Of a DNA stretch of 64,000 nucleotides, positions 42,675 through 52,277 are shown piece after piece. Where the stretch lies: NCBI GenBank assembly GCA_031292455.1, contig JARLHC010000075.1, positions 18,157 through 82,156 on the forward strand. The letters are read 5' to 3'. Source of the DNA: Ignavibacteriaceae bacterium (GTDB lineage: Bacteria; Bacteroidota; Ignavibacteria; Ignavibacteriales; Ignavibacteriaceae). Each line of letters starts with the position of its first letter. Position 1 is the first letter of the stretch. The notes beneath the pieces were generated by a model. That model was not told where the DNA came from. It worked only from the letters and a program-made list of their open reading frames with translations, and searched no databases. Both the position numbers and the translations under genes were made by a program.

Positions 42675-43436
42675 TTGATAAAAGTCCTCATCATAGAAGA
42701 TAAACAGGATAATCTGAAAATCATTAAGGATGTTTTGGATTCCTCTCAGTATACTACCCATTACTCCCATGATAAAAAAGATGGTGTTGAAATAGCTATA
42801 CACTATAAACCGGATTTGATTCTGTTCCATTTTGGTGGTTTTGATGATCTGGTTTATTTGAACCAAATTCTAAATAATGATGCTACAGCTTTTATTCCAT
42901 TATTGATAATTCCGATTAAACCTTCATTTGAAGATCAGAGGGTGTTAATGGAATTGGGTGTTGCAGACTATCTTCCTGAACAATTTATTGAGTCGTCACT
43001 TCTAAAAACTATTGTCAATCTCCTCGGTAAAATTCGGAAATTGAAACAATCCATTAGTGAACAAATGGAGACTTTTGAAGAGATTGAAAAATCGGTAAAA
43101 CAATCTGATCATCTTTTAGTAAAACTTGGAACTAAATTAAAACTAATTAAATTTTCAGATATCCTTTGCATTACAGCACTAAAAGAGTATAGCAAAATAA
43201 AAACTAACGACAACTTTGAAATTCTTGTCCGTAAATCTATGCGCAATTGGGTGAAGATGCTCCCCTCTAATTCATTCCTTCGAATTCATCGTGCAACAAT
43301 TATTAACATTAATTACATTGATAAAATTAGTCAGAATAATGGTCGAACCTATACTGTTTCTTTGAAAGGTGCTAAAGATACTTTCGATTTCAGTTACCGC
43401 TATGCTAATATTATGCGTCGTTCCTTTCCAACCTGA
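42675..43436 (+). CDS. LytTR-family regulator with degenerate receiver domain
   Basis: The 253-residue protein starts at TTG 42675. Residues 1-120 fold like a receiver (MIKVLIIEDKQDNLKIIKDV) but the phosphoacceptor Asp is replaced by His52 in DLILFHFGGF, so it should not be phosphorylated normally. A coiled-coil-like linker (about 120-150) leads to a C-terminal LytTR DNA-binding domain (about 155-250, ILCITALKEYSKIKT, FLRIHRATIININYI). It is divergent from the porin-amtB operon, so control of nitrogen uptake is possible. No histidine kinase is adjacent. Confidence 0.9.
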   Translation: MIKVLIIEDKQDNLKIIKDVLDSSQYTTHYSHDKKDGVEIAIHYKPDLILFHFGGFDDLVYLNQILNNDATAFIPLLIIPIKPSFEDQRVLMELGVADYLPEQFIESSLLKTIVNLLGKIRKLKQSISEQMETFEEIEKSVKQSDHLLVKLGTKLKLIKFSDILCITALKEYSKIKTNDNFEILVRKSMRNWVKMLPSNSFLRIHRATIININYIDKISQNNGRTYTVSLKGAKDTFDFSYRYANIMRRSFPT

Positions 43437-43468
43437 TCCTGATCGCAATAAAATAATCTAAAATAATA

Positions 43469-43879
43469 TTACTGCTGTTTTGCCCCGCTCCTTTTATTTG
43501 AACTTATTAAACTATCTATACTCCAAATGCCTCCCCCGTATGCTGAAAAAAATAAAAATATAAAACAATAAACTACAGCCAGCTCACCTCTGTTTACAAG
43601 TGGTAATATAGCGGCTGGGGCATGCGCAGTCCAATAAGCATAAGCCATTTCACCGCTGGCTAAAAATGCAGCCCATCGCGTTCCTAAACCAATCATAATA
43701 AGTATGCCGCCGAAAAACTCAATAGGACCGGCAATCCAAAGTATATGCCATGGGAGGTTAATTCCTGCAGGTAAAGGTGGATAACCTAACAATTTCTGTG
43801 AACCATGACAAATAAATAGAAATCCTGCAATTATACGAAGGATAGCATATGTCTGTTTCTCATATTTTCTCATAACCAT
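43469..43879 (-). CDS. DoxX family membrane protein
   Basis: The 136-residue protein has four predicted helices. The N-terminal YAILRIIAGFLFICHGSQKL and PLPAGINLPWHILWIAGPIE, then FFGGILIMIGLGTRWAAFLA, are the DoxX/SURF4 pattern. GAGGAAATT precedes the ATG. DoxX proteins are linked to thiosulfate:quinone oxidoreductase or to thiol stress in other bacteria; there is no such partner here. Confidence 0.9.
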   Translation of the reverse strand: MVMRKYEKQTYAILRIIAGFLFICHGSQKLLGYPPLPAGINLPWHILWIAGPIEFFGGILIMIGLGTRWAAFLASGEMAYAYWTAHAPAAILPLVNRGELAVVYCFIFLFFSAYGGGIWSIDSLISSNKRSGAKQQ

Positions 43880-44176
43880 AATTTCCTCTTGATAATTAAG
43901 TTTTCATTTATTACAAGATGCACCGAACTTTCTGGCCCACCATTAATTTGTATTTAAAATTACATTAATAGTATTTCAGTATTTATTTTTATCCGGAGAA
44001 TTAATTTCTCATTTTACTCCTTTAACTTAAATACCGTTTCTTGCAATTATTATTCTTTTTAATACATATTCAATTACCTGTGAATTTATACTCCTATTTT
44101 TCTATTTTTATTGAGATAACCGTCACAATTTTGTTTTTATTGCTTTGAACTTAGTAATCTTAAAAGGATTCAGATA

Positions 44177-44998
44177 ATGCTTGATCAGGAAAATAATATT
44201 TTAATAAAACCAATTGGCATGGTTCGGTCAGAAAGTGTTAATCGCTATGAAACTCCTCGACAGGGTATCCTTGCAGGTAGTAAAATATCGGTTATTAAAC
44301 TTAACTCAGGTTTCAACTTCGAACAGGCACTAAAAAATCTGGAAGGTTTTGAAAGGATATGGGTTATTTATTGGTTCCATTTAAATAATAATTGGAAACC
44401 AATGGTCACTCCTCCACGCCATACACGAAAAAAAATAGGTGTGTTTGCCACTCGTGCGCCATATAGGCCAAATCAAATAGGCATTAGTTGTGTGAAACTG
44501 GAAAAAGTGGGTAAATTAGAGATATTCATTTCTGAATCAGATATACTTGATGGCTCACCGGTGTTAGATATTAAACCCTATCTTCCGTATTCTGATTCCT
44601 TTCCCCTTGCCTCCACTGGATGGGTAAAAAGTGGAATAGAGAATATATATAAGGTTATTTTTCAACCGAAGGCTCATGTGCAATGCGAATGGCTTAATAA
44701 TCAAGCGCGTATTAATCTGGAAAGTTTTACACGCCTTCAGCTTGAGTTTAACCCTACCGATGCATCCAGAAAAAGAATTTCACTGCTTAAGTCAGGAAAT
44801 ATGAAAAAAGAGTCTCTCGTTTTGGCATATAGAACTTGGCGTATCATTTATCATGTAAATGAAAGAAATAAAAAAGTAACAGTTAAAGAAATCCGCTCCG
44901 GTTATACCTCTGATGAATTAAATGATACCCATAAGGATAAATACAATGATAAATGTCTTCATGAAAAATTTATTGACTATTTCAATTGTATGGAGTAG
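44177..44998 (+). CDS. trmO: tRNA (N6-threonylcarbamoyladenosine(37)-N6)-methyltransferase TrmO
   Basis: The 273-residue protein matches the TsaA/YaeB (TrmO) family: KPIGMVRSESVNRYETPRQG, LEGFERIWVIYWFHLN, HTRKKIGVFATRAPYRPNQI and ESDILDGSPVLDIKPYLPY. The enzyme methylates t6A37 in some ANN-decoding tRNAs using SAM. The N-terminal 140 residues are the catalytic beta-barrel; the C-terminal part (about 150-273) is divergent and longer than in many members. The gene is monocistronic. Confidence 0.9.
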   Translation: MLDQENNILIKPIGMVRSESVNRYETPRQGILAGSKISVIKLNSGFNFEQALKNLEGFERIWVIYWFHLNNNWKPMVTPPRHTRKKIGVFATRAPYRPNQIGISCVKLEKVGKLEIFISESDILDGSPVLDIKPYLPYSDSFPLASTGWVKSGIENIYKVIFQPKAHVQCEWLNNQARINLESFTRLQLEFNPTDASRKRISLLKSGNMKKESLVLAYRTWRIIYHVNERNKKVTVKEIRSGYTSDELNDTHKDKYNDKCLHEKFIDYFNCME

Positions 44999-45065
44999 TT
45001 GCCCCTTCTTTATTATATTAAAATGTATAAATTATTTATTATCAGTCATATATCTTACTTAACAA

Positions 45066-47015
45066 ATGAAGAAATTAAAAAAATCAAGACGAAACCTTAA
45101 TGAATCAATTCAAATTGTCAGCCCGCCAATAAACCTTGCCTATAATAAATATTTTCCGGCAAAGTTTGAGCTTACTATAAATTATATTCTCGCAGCTATA
45201 GCTGTAGCTATGGGATTAATCTTTTTATTCAAAGCTAAAACAATAAATGGCTATTTTTGTTTTCCGCTTGATGATTCCTGGATTCACCTTACTTTCGCAC
45301 GTAATCTCGTTGATTACGGAAGTTTTTCATATTATAAAAATCAGCTTGTAACATCAGGTTCAACGTCTCCCTTGTATACATTTATCCTGGCTGCTCTTTA
45401 TTCCTTTTCAAAGAACGAATTTATTATTAGTTATGTTATAGGTATTAGTTCCTTTGCTCTTTCGGTATTCTTTATGTTTAAATTAGCAAAGTTACATTTC
45501 GTGTCAGCAATATGGCTTGCATTTTTAACTTCATTATTATTAGCGCTTCAATCCGATTTAAATCTTATTGCGGTTTCTGGCATGGAAACAACAATGTTTA
45601 TCGCTCTTATTATTATATCTTTGTACAATTATCAAAAGAAAAGCTTTAAAGCTCTTGGTATATGTCTGGGGCTGTTGCTTTGGTGTCGCCCCGATGGCCT
45701 TATCCTTTGGGTCGCTATTTTAGGTGACTATTTTATTGGTACACTTTCGGCAAAAAGTAAAAAAGATTCCCCCTTTTTCCTAAAAACTTTGATTGTTCCA
45801 TTTTCTATCGCCGGAGGGATGGCCATTCTGTATTTCTTATTTAATGTCTTTCTCTCTGGCTCCATAATGCCCAACACTTTTGCCTCCAAAATAGCTACTT
45901 ATGGTGACAGTTCACGCATTGATTTTTTAAAAAATCATGTAATGGGATTATTCACTGCACCTGAATTTGTTCTATACTTTATTCCTTTTCTTATAAGCGT
46001 AGTCATTATTATTAAAGAAATTATTCAGAAAAAATATTTTGAGTATTCGGTGTATCTTATTTTTCTGGCAGGACTGATATTTGTATATTGGTTAATTCTT
46101 CCGTTCTCAAGCTCATATGGAAGATATTTAATGCCTTTAATTCCTTTCTATATAATAATGGCTGTTCATGGTGTAAAATCTTTTTATGAATTTCTTCTTA
46201 ATAAATTAAAATCTGATTCTCTGGCTAATTTTATTTTGGCAGGATATTTTATAGCCTCAATTATCATAAGCATAATCTACTTGGCTGAATGGTCCGACAT
46301 TTATTCCCATTCCTGCAAGTATTATAACGATAGGCATGTCGCCGCCGGGAAATGGATATTTAAGAATACCCCTCCCGATGCAGTTGTGGCTACTCATGAT
46401 ATTGGTGCAATAGAGTATTATGGGAAGAGGAAGCTTCTTGATATGGTAGGGTTAGTATCTCCTGAAATTATAGATAAAATGAAAATAGGCTTCATAACAT
46501 ACCTGAACAATTACCTAATTGAGAAAAAACCTGATTATATTGTTACTCTAAAAAATTGGTTTGAAATAGTAAATGATAACCCTGTCTATTCTCCTGTCAG
46601 AGAACCTGAGATACTTGAAATATATAAATTCAAACCAAATAAAACTCATATTTTATCCGGCGAAGCTTCAGCTTATATTGGACAGGCAATTCAATATATG
46701 AATTTGAATGATAACGCAAGAGGCGAAAAAGCATTTTTACTGGCTCTTGCTGCTGATCCGGCCTCCTCTAAAACTAATTTTATACTTGCTTACTTTTATA
46801 TTTCAGAAGGATTCAAAAGCAAGGGCGAGGAATTTCTTTCAAAAGCTCTTTCGATTTTTCCCGAATACGCTGATGCAAATTTTTTGATGGGAAGGGTCCA
46901 GTATGAAAAGAAAAATTATGCTTCGGCAAAAGAATATATCAATAAGTGCCTACAAATTGATCCTGCGCATAAGGATGCATTAGAACTATTGGAGATCTTA
47001 AAGAAACAAAATTGA
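45066..47015 (+). CDS. GT-C-like membrane protein with C-terminal TPRs
   Basis: The 649-residue protein has about 10-11 membrane helices (residues 35-415) with the first-loop signature LDDSWIHLTFARNLVDYGSF, in which an acidic pair precedes a conserved aromatic, as in GT-C glycosyltransferases. A globular periplasmic part (about 420-540) includes TPPDAVVATHDIGAIEYYGK. Three TPR repeats close the protein (about 545-645). It may transfer a sugar or arabinose-like residue from a lipid carrier; the acceptor is unknown. Its stop overlaps the next start as TGATG, so it is coupled to the secreted hydrolase. Confidence 0.85.
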   Translation: MKKLKKSRRNLNESIQIVSPPINLAYNKYFPAKFELTINYILAAIAVAMGLIFLFKAKTINGYFCFPLDDSWIHLTFARNLVDYGSFSYYKNQLVTSGSTSPLYTFILAALYSFSKNEFIISYVIGISSFALSVFFMFKLAKLHFVSAIWLAFLTSLLLALQSDLNLIAVSGMETTMFIALIIISLYNYQKKSFKALGICLGLLLWCRPDGLILWVAILGDYFIGTLSAKSKKDSPFFLKTLIVPFSIAGGMAILYFLFNVFLSGSIMPNTFASKIATYGDSSRIDFLKNHVMGLFTAPEFVLYFIPFLISVVIIIKEIIQKKYFEYSVYLIFLAGLIFVYWLILPFSSSYGRYLMPLIPFYIIMAVHGVKSFYEFLLNKLKSDSLANFILAGYFIASIIISIIYLAEWSDIYSHSCKYYNDRHVAAGKWIFKNTPPDAVVATHDIGAIEYYGKRKLLDMVGLVSPEIIDKMKIGFITYLNNYLIEKKPDYIVTLKNWFEIVNDNPVYSPVREPEILEIYKFKPNKTHILSGEASAYIGQAIQYMNLNDNARGEKAFLLALAADPASSKTNFILAYFYISEGFKSKGEEFLSKALSIFPEYADANFLMGRVQYEKKNYASAKEYINKCLQIDPAHKDALELLEILKKQN

Positions 47016-48949
47016 TGAACTTAATGAGTAGAATTGCCCTGATTTCCGCTTTTATTATTGATATTTTCCTCACGGCTTGCTGTTCTGGTGAAATATATTC
47101 CCAGAATAACCTCGGGAAAATTTATACTGTAAAACGAACTGATTTTACGATCAGGATGAAGGATAGTGTTTTGATCGATTGCTCTAAATTTATTCCAGTC
47201 GCGTCTCCACCCGCTAAAGGTTGGCCGGTATTTGTCTTGTGCCATGGTTTCAGCGAATCAAAAGAATCAGAAAATCCGGAAGCTGAAGACCAGGCTCAAT
47301 TCGGTTATTATACTCTGACTTATAGCATGAGAGGGCAGGGGCATTCGGGTGGACTGTCAAATCTCATTTCTACTCTGGAAATGAATGATCTCCTCCAGAT
47401 TCTGAATTTTATTAAACAAGATACTTTAGTTGATTCTTCTCGTATAGCGATTTTCGGTGCCTCTCAGGGTGGCGTTATTCCATTTATGGCAGCATGCTAT
47501 GGGGCAAAAGTGAGCACTGTCATGTCTGATCTTGCTTCTCCTGAATTTGCATCAAGCTGGATTGAAAATGGTTCCATCAAAACGACTTTCTTCTTTACTA
47601 TCGACTATGACTCTTCAATTGTTCGCTATAACACTAATATTGCAAACCTTAAGAAATGGATTCTGTCTGATAAAAATGATAGTTGGGATAGTCTGACCTA
47701 TTTTCTTCCTAAAGAAAGAGATTTTCTCGATAAAGTTTCGCTTTGCAAGGTCCCGATCTTGATTACTAATGCTTGGCAGGATAAGTTTTTTAATACCTCA
47801 GGAATGATAAAAGCTACGAATCTGCTCAAGGCCCCCTTTATGGCGTATTTTGGAGCTGTAGCTGGTCATGGGGCTGATTCTAACCAAAATGAAAATAACT
47901 TTCTTTCACAATATGATAATAACTGGGAGGATTATTGGCTCAACAATTTGAATACTATAAAGATCGATTCTGCAAAATATCAGTATGCATCATCTCATTA
48001 TCCTAAAACTCATAATCTTTGGTCTTTTTCTCATTTTAGTTCTGACACATGGCCTCCTCCGGATGTTGTTCCGCTCTTATTCTATTTTAATCCTGGAGGA
48101 AAACTGCTTCATTCTCCTGATGATTCTGATATCGATACTGTCGGATTTTGGAATGATGTGAAAGATACTAGCTTTACTTTGCAGCAGGCAATCAATACTT
48201 CCTTCAGGGGTGAATTTTTTAATAAAAGGTTTTTTAAGAACATAGTTGCTTTTGAATCAGACCCTTTACCTAACGATTATCAGATGATTGGCAGCCCATC
48301 TGCAAAATTATTCTATTCTTCTACTGCCGATGTCTGTCAGTATAATATCCAGATTTGGGAACTAAAACCAGGTTCTGATACCAGTCTTGTTACTAGAATA
48401 AATTTTACTGACCGTCACTATAAACCGGGCCTACTTAAAGAAAATATTATTAATGGCCCTGAATATTCTCACATATTCCACCAGGGAAATAAAATCCGTA
48501 TTGTTTTGACTAACCTTGACACTCAACCCGCTGATTCTTTCTTAACTACAAACCCCTATGTCCTGCCTGTGCTTAAAAAGGCCTATAACACTATATATAT
48601 GGGACATTTATACCCTTCATCTGTTAAACTTCCTGTTTTAGGTTTATCTTCTGGGATCGCTTATGAAAATAAAACTCCCAAAGAGTTTAGACTTTATCAG
48701 AATTACCCAAATCCCTTCAATCTTACTACTAATATCCGGTTCGTTCTTGATAAACCTGCTCATGTTAAATTAAAAATATACAATACTGGTGGGAAAGAAA
48801 TATTTACCCTTATCAATGGCAATCGCTCAGCAGGTACACATATAGTTACCTTTAACGGCGCTCACAAGAAACTTACCGGAGGTGAGTATTTTTATGAGAT
48901 TAAAGTTGGTAATACTATGAAAAGAATGAAAATGGTTCTATTAAAGTAA
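47015..48949 (+). CDS. T9SS-secreted alpha/beta hydrolase (CocE/X-Pro peptidase-like)
   Basis: The protein of about 644 residues has a signal peptide (LISAFIIDIFLTACCSGE region). The alpha/beta-hydrolase domain (about 40-330) shows FVLCHGFSES (oxyanion region), nucleophile Ser in FGASQGG, and GAVAGHGAD as the likely catalytic His. A jelly-roll-like domain (about 340-540) resembles the C-terminal domain of CocE/X-Pro dipeptidyl peptidases. The C-terminal sorting domain begins QNYPNPFNLTTNIRF. I chose ATG 47015, overlapping the preceding stop. It is probably an extracellular esterase or peptidase. Confidence 0.9.
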   Translation: MNLMSRIALISAFIIDIFLTACCSGEIYSQNNLGKIYTVKRTDFTIRMKDSVLIDCSKFIPVASPPAKGWPVFVLCHGFSESKESENPEAEDQAQFGYYTLTYSMRGQGHSGGLSNLISTLEMNDLLQILNFIKQDTLVDSSRIAIFGASQGGVIPFMAACYGAKVSTVMSDLASPEFASSWIENGSIKTTFFFTIDYDSSIVRYNTNIANLKKWILSDKNDSWDSLTYFLPKERDFLDKVSLCKVPILITNAWQDKFFNTSGMIKATNLLKAPFMAYFGAVAGHGADSNQNENNFLSQYDNNWEDYWLNNLNTIKIDSAKYQYASSHYPKTHNLWSFSHFSSDTWPPPDVVPLLFYFNPGGKLLHSPDDSDIDTVGFWNDVKDTSFTLQQAINTSFRGEFFNKRFFKNIVAFESDPLPNDYQMIGSPSAKLFYSSTADVCQYNIQIWELKPGSDTSLVTRINFTDRHYKPGLLKENIINGPEYSHIFHQGNKIRIVLTNLDTQPADSFLTTNPYVLPVLKKAYNTIYMGHLYPSSVKLPVLGLSSGIAYENKTPKEFRLYQNYPNPFNLTTNIRFVLDKPAHVKLKIYNTGGKEIFTLINGNRSAGTHIVTFNGAHKKLTGGEYFYEIKVGNTMKRMKMVLLK

Positions 48950-49287
48950 TTTATAGTTCTGCTCACTCCTGCTCCCTTGTAATAGGTCTGAGAATGGAAC
49001 AAGTTGATTTCATCTTTGTTTAACTTTTATATTTAAGTCGTTATTTGAATATTGATTTCATAAATTAATATAAAGGTATAAATTTTTAATTATATTTATG
49101 GTTATAATTATATTTGTAATCAGTATATTTTTATTTATGTTATAGCTCAAAATTTTCTAAAATTATGATGATATGTAATTGTTTTTAGATATTTTTGATT
49201 ATGATGTTTTTATTTAATTTGCCTTTAGTTCTACTTATTATAATCTAACAATGAAATTAATCATTCAAAAACCATCGGAGTCATACT
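48950..49287. other. AT-rich intergenic region ahead of exbB operon
   Basis: The region is strongly AT-rich, with several runs such as TTATATTTATGG and ATTATATTTG, and carries no supported gene, hairpin terminator or repeat with copies elsewhere in the window. It presumably holds the promoter of the exbB operon. A clean TAnnTTTG box is not seen close to the start. Confidence 0.4.
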
Positions 49288-50094
49288 GTGAAAAACAAAA
49301 ATCAATTTAGAGCAATGTTTACAGGCTTTGCTGCGGTTGCAATACCTGTCCTTTTTGTTGTTGCTTTATTACTTTATATATACGTTCTTGGTAACCCTGC
49401 TAATTTTCAGGGTGGAAACGTAAATAATAATCCGCTTCCAGGAAATTATTTAGCAACAGTATATAAAGGTGGAGTAATTGTACCTATTTTAATGACAATT
49501 TTATTAATCGTCATCACCTTTACTATCGAAAGGTTTATCACTATAACAAAAGCAAAAGGGAAGGGCAGAGTAAATAGTTTTGTTGCAAAAGTTCATACGG
49601 ATCTTTCCAATAAAAATTTAGATAATGCAATGATTGAATGCGACAAACAGAAAGGATCAGTAGCCAGTGTAGTAAAAGCAGGACTCCTTAAATACAAGGA
49701 AATGATTTCTGTCAAGGAATTAAACAGAGACCAGAAAGTTATAGCTATTAAGCAGGAAATTGAAGAAGCTACATCTCTTGAACTTCCTATGCTTGAGCAA
49801 AATTTAGTAATTATTGCAACTATTGCTTCTGTCGCTACACTTATGGGTCTTCTTGGTACAGTATTGGGTATGATAAAGGCGTTTGGAGCCCTTGCTACAT
49901 CTGGTGCTCCTGATGCTGTGGCTCTTGCAAGCGGTATTTCTGAAGCTCTTATAAATACTGCTCTGGGTATTTCTACATCCGCTCTTGCAATTATTATGTA
50001 TAACTATTTTACTACAAAGATTGATAAACTTACGTACAGCATAGATGAAGCAGGTGTTGCAATAGTTCAGAACTTTGCAGCTAATTATAACTAA
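49288..50094 (+). CDS. exbB: MotA/TolQ/ExbB proton channel protein
   Basis: The 268-residue inner-membrane protein forms the proton channel that energises TonB. It starts at GTG 49288, seven bases after GGAG. Helices lie near 15-33 and 58-77, and the C-terminal pair includes the family core LMGLLGTVLGMIKAFGALAT (about residues 185-205), with a long cytoplasmic loop between. First gene of a seven-gene operon with two ExbD proteins and TonB. Confidence 0.93.
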   Translation: MKNKNQFRAMFTGFAAVAIPVLFVVALLLYIYVLGNPANFQGGNVNNNPLPGNYLATVYKGGVIVPILMTILLIVITFTIERFITITKAKGKGRVNSFVAKVHTDLSNKNLDNAMIECDKQKGSVASVVKAGLLKYKEMISVKELNRDQKVIAIKQEIEEATSLELPMLEQNLVIIATIASVATLMGLLGTVLGMIKAFGALATSGAPDAVALASGISEALINTALGISTSALAIIMYNYFTTKIDKLTYSIDEAGVAIVQNFAANYN

Positions 50095-50113
50095 TTTATA
50101 AAAGAGCAATAGT

Positions 50114-50716
50114 ATGCCTAAAATAAAAGTTCCTAGAAAGAGTACAAATATTGATATGACTGCCATGTGCGATGTGTCTTTCCTTTTGTTGACTTTCTTC
50201 ATGCTTACAACAAAATTCAAAGCTGACGAACCTGTCATTGTACAGACTCCTAAATCGATATCAGAAATAAAACTCCCGGATAATGATATCATGTCAATTA
50301 CTGTTACTAAAGAAGGGAAAGTGTTTTATGGCGTCGATGGAAAATTTAATAGGGAAAAACTGCTGCAAAAAATTAGTTCAAAGTATAATATCTCCTTTAC
50401 CGAAGAGGAACAATATGCTTTTTCGCTAACTACTGCATTCGGTGTCCCTATTACAAAACTTAAAACTTTCCTGGATATGTCGGCCGAGGATAGAAAAAAT
50501 GCTGTCCAGCCTGGTATTCCAATCGATTCCACTAATAATGAGCTCGGTGTATGGATAATTAACGGCAGACTTGCTAACCCGAACTATAGAATCGCTATAA
50601 GAGGCGATGGCGACTGTCCATATCCCGTAATTAAACAGGTAATTGCAACACTTCAGTCTTGGCACGTTAATAAATTTAATTTAATAACAAACCTTGAAGT
50701 TAGACCTAAAATTTGA
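50114..50716 (+). CDS. exbD: ExbD/TolR-family biopolymer transport protein 1
   Basis: The 200-residue partner of ExbB has a short basic N-terminus, then IDMTAMCDVSFLLLTFFMLT with the essential membrane Asp, and a periplasmic domain. At 200 residues it is longer than the usual 140; the insert around residues 75-150 has no match I recognise. A second exbD follows 13 bases later. Two different ExbD proteins could form a mixed complex, as in other Bacteroidota. Confidence 0.92.
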   Translation: MPKIKVPRKSTNIDMTAMCDVSFLLLTFFMLTTKFKADEPVIVQTPKSISEIKLPDNDIMSITVTKEGKVFYGVDGKFNREKLLQKISSKYNISFTEEEQYAFSLTTAFGVPITKLKTFLDMSAEDRKNAVQPGIPIDSTNNELGVWIINGRLANPNYRIAIRGDGDCPYPVIKQVIATLQSWHVNKFNLITNLEVRPKI

Positions 50717-50729
50717 AAGGAAATGAAAA

Positions 50730-51251
50730 ATGGCTGAACTAGATACCTCGCAAAAGGGTGGTCATAAAAAAGGTGGTAAGAAAAGATCTAAAAAAGCTTC
50801 AACAAGAGTAGATCTTACTCCGATGGTTGATCTTGCTTTCCTCCTGGTTACTTTCTTTATGATGACTACTACTTTTAGTAAACCTCAGACTATGGAAATA
50901 AATATGCCTGTTAAACCCCCTCCAGGGTCTGAGCAAACATCTCAGGATACTAAAGCTTCCCAGACTTTAACCTTGATCCTTGGTGAGAATGATAAAGTAT
51001 TTTGGTTTAAAGGTACTCCGGATACCGCTAATTTTTCTACAACCGATTATTCTCCTAATGGTTTAAGAAGTCTTCTTATTGATGTAAATAAGACTACTAA
51101 AGACTTAACTTGCATTATTAAACCTACGGACAAATCCAATTACCGGAATATGGTTGATGCACTTGATGAAATGAGTATCGTCGGTGTTAAAAGATATGCC
51201 CTCGTAAGCGATTTTGCACCTGAAGAGAAAGCTAAAATTAAAAACTTATAG
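50730..51251 (+). CDS. exbD: ExbD/TolR-family biopolymer transport protein 2
   Basis: The 173-residue ExbD has a Lys-rich cytoplasmic N-terminus (HKKGGKKRSKKASTRVDLTP) and the core VDLTPMVDLAFLLVTFFMMT with the conserved Asp in the membrane helix. A periplasmic domain ends RYALVSDFAPEEKAK. AAGGAAATG spacing upstream gives a usable ribosome binding site. It differs from ExbD 1 outside the membrane segment. Confidence 0.93.
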   Translation: MAELDTSQKGGHKKGGKKRSKKASTRVDLTPMVDLAFLLVTFFMMTTTFSKPQTMEINMPVKPPPGSEQTSQDTKASQTLTLILGENDKVFWFKGTPDTANFSTTDYSPNGLRSLLIDVNKTTKDLTCIIKPTDKSNYRNMVDALDEMSIVGVKRYALVSDFAPEEKAKIKNL

Positions 51252-51263
51252 TGGTAAAAGATT

Positions 51264-52070
51264 ATGAATGACAAAGCATTAAATATGACAGATATAACCG
51301 ATATAATCTTTGCCAATAAAAACAAAGATTATGGCGCTTATGTATTACGTAAATCATATAACAGATATGTAACCTGGTCGGTGATTATTGGCAGTTTGTT
51401 CTTTGTTCTTTCTATATCTGGACCTGTGATTTATAAATCAATGAAGGCTAAAGATGTCGTTCAGAAAAAAAGGGTGATTACACTTGATATTTCTCAGCTT
51501 TCTGAACCTCCATCAATCGATAAAGCTACTCCGCCCCCTACTGTTGAGGCTCCTCCTCTTAAAACAACTATTCAATTCCTCCCTCCGGTCGTAAGACCTG
51601 ACGAACAGGTTAAGGACGAGGTCGTCCCTACTGTTGATGAACTTAAAAAAGTTGATCCCGGCGCTAAAACTCAGGTAGGTCAGGAAGGTGGTGTTGACTA
51701 TAGCTTAGTTGAAACTCAGGAAAAGATCGTCGATGAACCAAAGAAAGAAGAAGCTCAGATATTTACTTATGTCGAGGAAATGCCTACTTTTCCTGGTGGA
51801 GATGAAGCTTTCTATACTTATGTAGGTAGCCACATTGTTTATCCTGAAATAGCTAAACGCGCTGGTGTCGAAGGTAAACTTTGGATTCAGTTCGTTGTTA
51901 GTACAAGTGGTAAAGTATCCGACGTCGTTGTTCAAAAAGGTATCGGCGCTGGCTGTGATGAGGAAGCTGTTAGAGTTGTTAAGTCTATGCCTAATTGGAC
52001 ACCGGGTAGACAAAATGGTCACCCTGTTAATGTTAGGATGTCTGTTCCGATAGTTTTCAAACTCCAATAG
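51264..52070 (+). CDS. tonB: TonB energy transducer
   Basis: The 268-residue protein has a cytoplasmic N-terminus with KNKDYGAYVLRKSYNRYVTW, the Bacteroidota TonB start pattern, one helix (about 35-55), a Pro/Glu/Lys-rich spacer (PPPTVEAPPLKTTIQFLPPV) and a C-terminal TonB domain (about 175-268, FPGGDEAFYTYVGSHIVYPE and VEGKLWIQFVVSTSGKVSDV). It couples the proton motive force to outer-membrane TonB-dependent receptors. No receptor gene is in this operon. Confidence 0.95.
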   Translation: MNDKALNMTDITDIIFANKNKDYGAYVLRKSYNRYVTWSVIIGSLFFVLSISGPVIYKSMKAKDVVQKKRVITLDISQLSEPPSIDKATPPPTVEAPPLKTTIQFLPPVVRPDEQVKDEVVPTVDELKKVDPGAKTQVGQEGGVDYSLVETQEKIVDEPKKEEAQIFTYVEEMPTFPGGDEAFYTYVGSHIVYPEIAKRAGVEGKLWIQFVVSTSGKVSDVVVQKGIGAGCDEEAVRVVKSMPNWTPGRQNGHPVNVRMSVPIVFKLQ

Positions 52071-52085
52071 GGAGCGATACTCCCG

Positions 52086-52277
52086 GTGGAGATTGGAAAA
52101 ATTGTAGGAATTTTAAGATCATTATTATATTTTGCGGCAGGTATCTTCTTTTTGGTCTCTGCCGCATCTCCTTCTTGGGCGAAACTTTTCGGAATTTTGG
52201 CTGTGTTATACGGAGCTTTCAGATTATATCAATCTCTTAGGAGCAATAAAGAGGAAGATGATGATGAAGAACGTTAA
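52086..52277 (+). CDS. Small two-helix membrane protein
   Basis: The 63-residue protein starts at GTG 52086 and has two hydrophobic segments (VGILRSLLYFAAGIFFLVSA and LFGILAVLYGAFRLY), then an acidic tail (NKEEDDDEER). The start sits just after a hairpin (GGGAG 52070-52074, CTCCC 52080-52084) that would hide the ribosome binding site. Its end overlaps the next gene's start by 17 bases. Function unknown; its place suggests a link to the TonB complex or the substrate-binding protein. Confidence 0.75.
   Translation: MEIGKIVGILRSLLYFAAGIFFLVSAASPSWAKLFGILAVLYGAFRLYQSLRSNKEEDDDEER

Noticed and set aside
52132..52260. An upstream extension of the PstS-like protein
   Set aside because: It would read through the two-helix gene in another frame and bury the lipoprotein signal; GAGGAA supports the ATG cluster near 52261.
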